NCBI GenBank assembly: GCA_964347345.1
Contig: CAYFYB010000035.1
Span: 1-13,850 of the forward strand
Reading direction: 5' to 3'
Length of the DNA: 13,850 bases
Origin: JAJISG01 sp964347345
GTDB lineage: Archaea; Thermoplasmatota; Thermoplasmata; RBG-16-68-12; JAJISG01
A program made the translations under genes and the position numbers. The notes below the pieces were generated by a model. That model worked only from the letters and a program-made list of their open reading frames with translations. It was not told the origin of the DNA and ran no database searches. Position 1 is the stretch's first letter. Every line of letters begins with the position of its first letter. Below, piece after piece: positions 12,751 to 13,850 of this stretch.

Positions 12751-13850
12751 GTGGTGCTGCCCTTCCTCTCGCTGCTCATCGCGCTCCCCGCCGCTGGGGC
12801 CGCCATCGCCCTCCTAGGACCGTGGAACAGACCCCAGGCCAGGGGTGTCGCCATCGTCTTCGCCTTCCTCACCTTCATCGTGTCCACCGTTCTCCTTCTC
12901 GACTTCATATCACCCGCGTTTGACTTTGGCCTCAGAGCCGATGGTGGCGGGACTTACACCGCCTACGAGGAGTACCTCTGGTTCCGCATCATGGACATCC
13001 CCGTCATATTCAGGCTGGGGGTGGACGGCCTCTCCATGCCCCTGGTCTTCCTCACAGCCCTCCTGTTCTTCGTTGCCGTGATCTTTCCGATGGAGGAGGA
13101 GTTCAAGCCCAAGGAGTACTACGCTCTACTGCAGATCATTAGCCTGGCCCTCATCGGCGTCTTCATATCCCTGGACTTCCTCCAGTTCTTCGTCTTCTGG
13201 GAGCTCGTCCTCATCCCAATGTACTTCCTCATTGGGATCTGGGGAGGACCCAACAAGCACTATGCTGCCATCAAATTCCTGATATACACCCACGTGGGCA
13301 GCGTCATCATGCTGCTGGGCATCTTCACCCTGGCCTATCACACCAATACCCTCAACATGATCGAGATCGCCCGCCAGGCCCCGGCCCTCGCCTTGAGCAT
13401 CCAGGTCCCTGTCTTCATAGCCTTCCTCATCGGGTTCGGTGTGAAGCTCCCGATGGTGCCACTCCACACATGGCTGCCTGACGCTCACGTGGAGGCGCCC
13501 ACAGCTGGTTCTGTAATACTGGCGGGAGTCCTGCTGAAGATGGGTGGTTACGGACTGTTCCGTATCGGCTACACCATGCTGCCTCAGGCGGCCCTGGACC
13601 TCTGGTGGCTCGTAGCCATCTTCGGGATTGTCAGCATGATCTACGCCTCTTTCGTCTGCCTGGTTCAGCTCGACCTGAAGAGGCTCATCGCCTATTCTAG
13701 CATCGGCCACATGGGGTTCGTCCTCTTGGGGGCTTCGAGCGTCACCGCCATCGGTTTCGCGGGGGCCATCTTCCAGCTCTTCAACCACGGCCTCATAACA
13801 GCCGTCCTGTTCATGCTGGCGGGTGCGGTCAAGCACTGCACGGGCAGCCG
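12751..13850 (+). CDS. nuoM: Complex I subunit M, antiporter-like proton pump (partial)
   Basis: The first 366 codons of NuoM (ND4) are visible; the gene runs past the window end. Signatures are LGVDGLSMPLVFLTALL (89-105), FWELVLIPMYFLIGIWGG (149-166), AIKFLIYT (173-180), GFGVKLPMVPLHTWLPDAHV (228-247), EAPTAGSVILAGVLLKMGGY (248-267) and LDLKRLIAYSSIGHMGF (307-323). The pump residues Glu151, Lys232 and Lys263 are present. An in-frame TGA lies directly before GTG 12751, so this is the earliest possible start; GGGGGTG (12738-12744) is a good ribosome site six bases upstream. A second GTG follows at 12754. nuoN would be expected next, beyond the window. Confidence 0.95.
   Translation, partial: MVLPFLSLLIALPAAGAAIALLGPWNRPQARGVAIVFAFLTFIVSTVLLLDFISPAFDFGLRADGGGTYTAYEEYLWFRIMDIPVIFRLGVDGLSMPLVFLTALLFFVAVIFPMEEEFKPKEYYALLQIISLALIGVFISLDFLQFFVFWELVLIPMYFLIGIWGGPNKHYAAIKFLIYTHVGSVIMLLGIFTLAYHTNTLNMIEIARQAPALALSIQVPVFIAFLIGFGVKLPMVPLHTWLPDAHVEAPTAGSVILAGVLLKMGGYGLFRIGYTMLPQAALDLWWLVAIFGIVSMIYASFVCLVQLDLKRLIAYSSIGHMGFVLLGASSVTAIGFAGAIFQLFNHGLITAVLFMLAGAVKHCTGS

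Overview
This window looks like a GC-rich archaeal chromosome segment, most likely euryarchaeal and possibly Thermoplasmatota-like. That placement is inferred from sequence features, not from a search. The support is: several AT-rich TATA-type boxes placed about 26-28 bases before start codons, implying leaderless transcripts; complex I genes of the Nuo/Fpo type with no NADH-input genes (nuoE, nuoF, nuoG) visible; a NuoJ split into two short genes; and a TatA/TatC pair with unusual extensions.

Bases 1-896 (plus strand) hold the end of an unidentified gene, a two-cluster [4Fe-4S] protein whose start overlaps that gene's stop (ATGA), and a small membrane protein with a C-terminal zinc ribbon. 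Bases 903-6168 (minus strand) converge on this block. Read in the direction of transcription they are tatC (with an extra transmembrane helix and a large outer domain carrying a calcium-loop motif), tatA (with a long two-repeat C-terminus), and two adjacent FAD-linked oxidase paralogues. One paralogue has the normal FAD-binding loop and the other has lost it.

Bases 6187-6711 are a regulatory divide. The tatC promoter faces left. A small self-contained unit faces right: TATA box, 5' leader hairpin, strong ribosome binding site, 63-residue protein and a terminator-like hairpin. After it comes the promoter of the complex I operon, with a repeated GGTCCACCT element upstream.

Bases 6712-13850 (plus strand) are a tightly packed complex I operon: nuoA, C, D, H, J (N-terminal part), J (C-terminal part), K, L and the start of nuoM. 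Junctions are mostly ATGA overlaps or gaps of a few bases. The genes encode a quinone-site and proton-pumping machine. The genes for the two iron-sulfur connecting subunits, NuoB and NuoI, are missing from their usual places. The 2[4Fe-4S] protein at the left edge is a possible, unproven NuoI-like candidate.

There is no stretch over 300 bases without a gene. I saw no tRNA, rRNA, CRISPR array, insertion sequence or attachment site.
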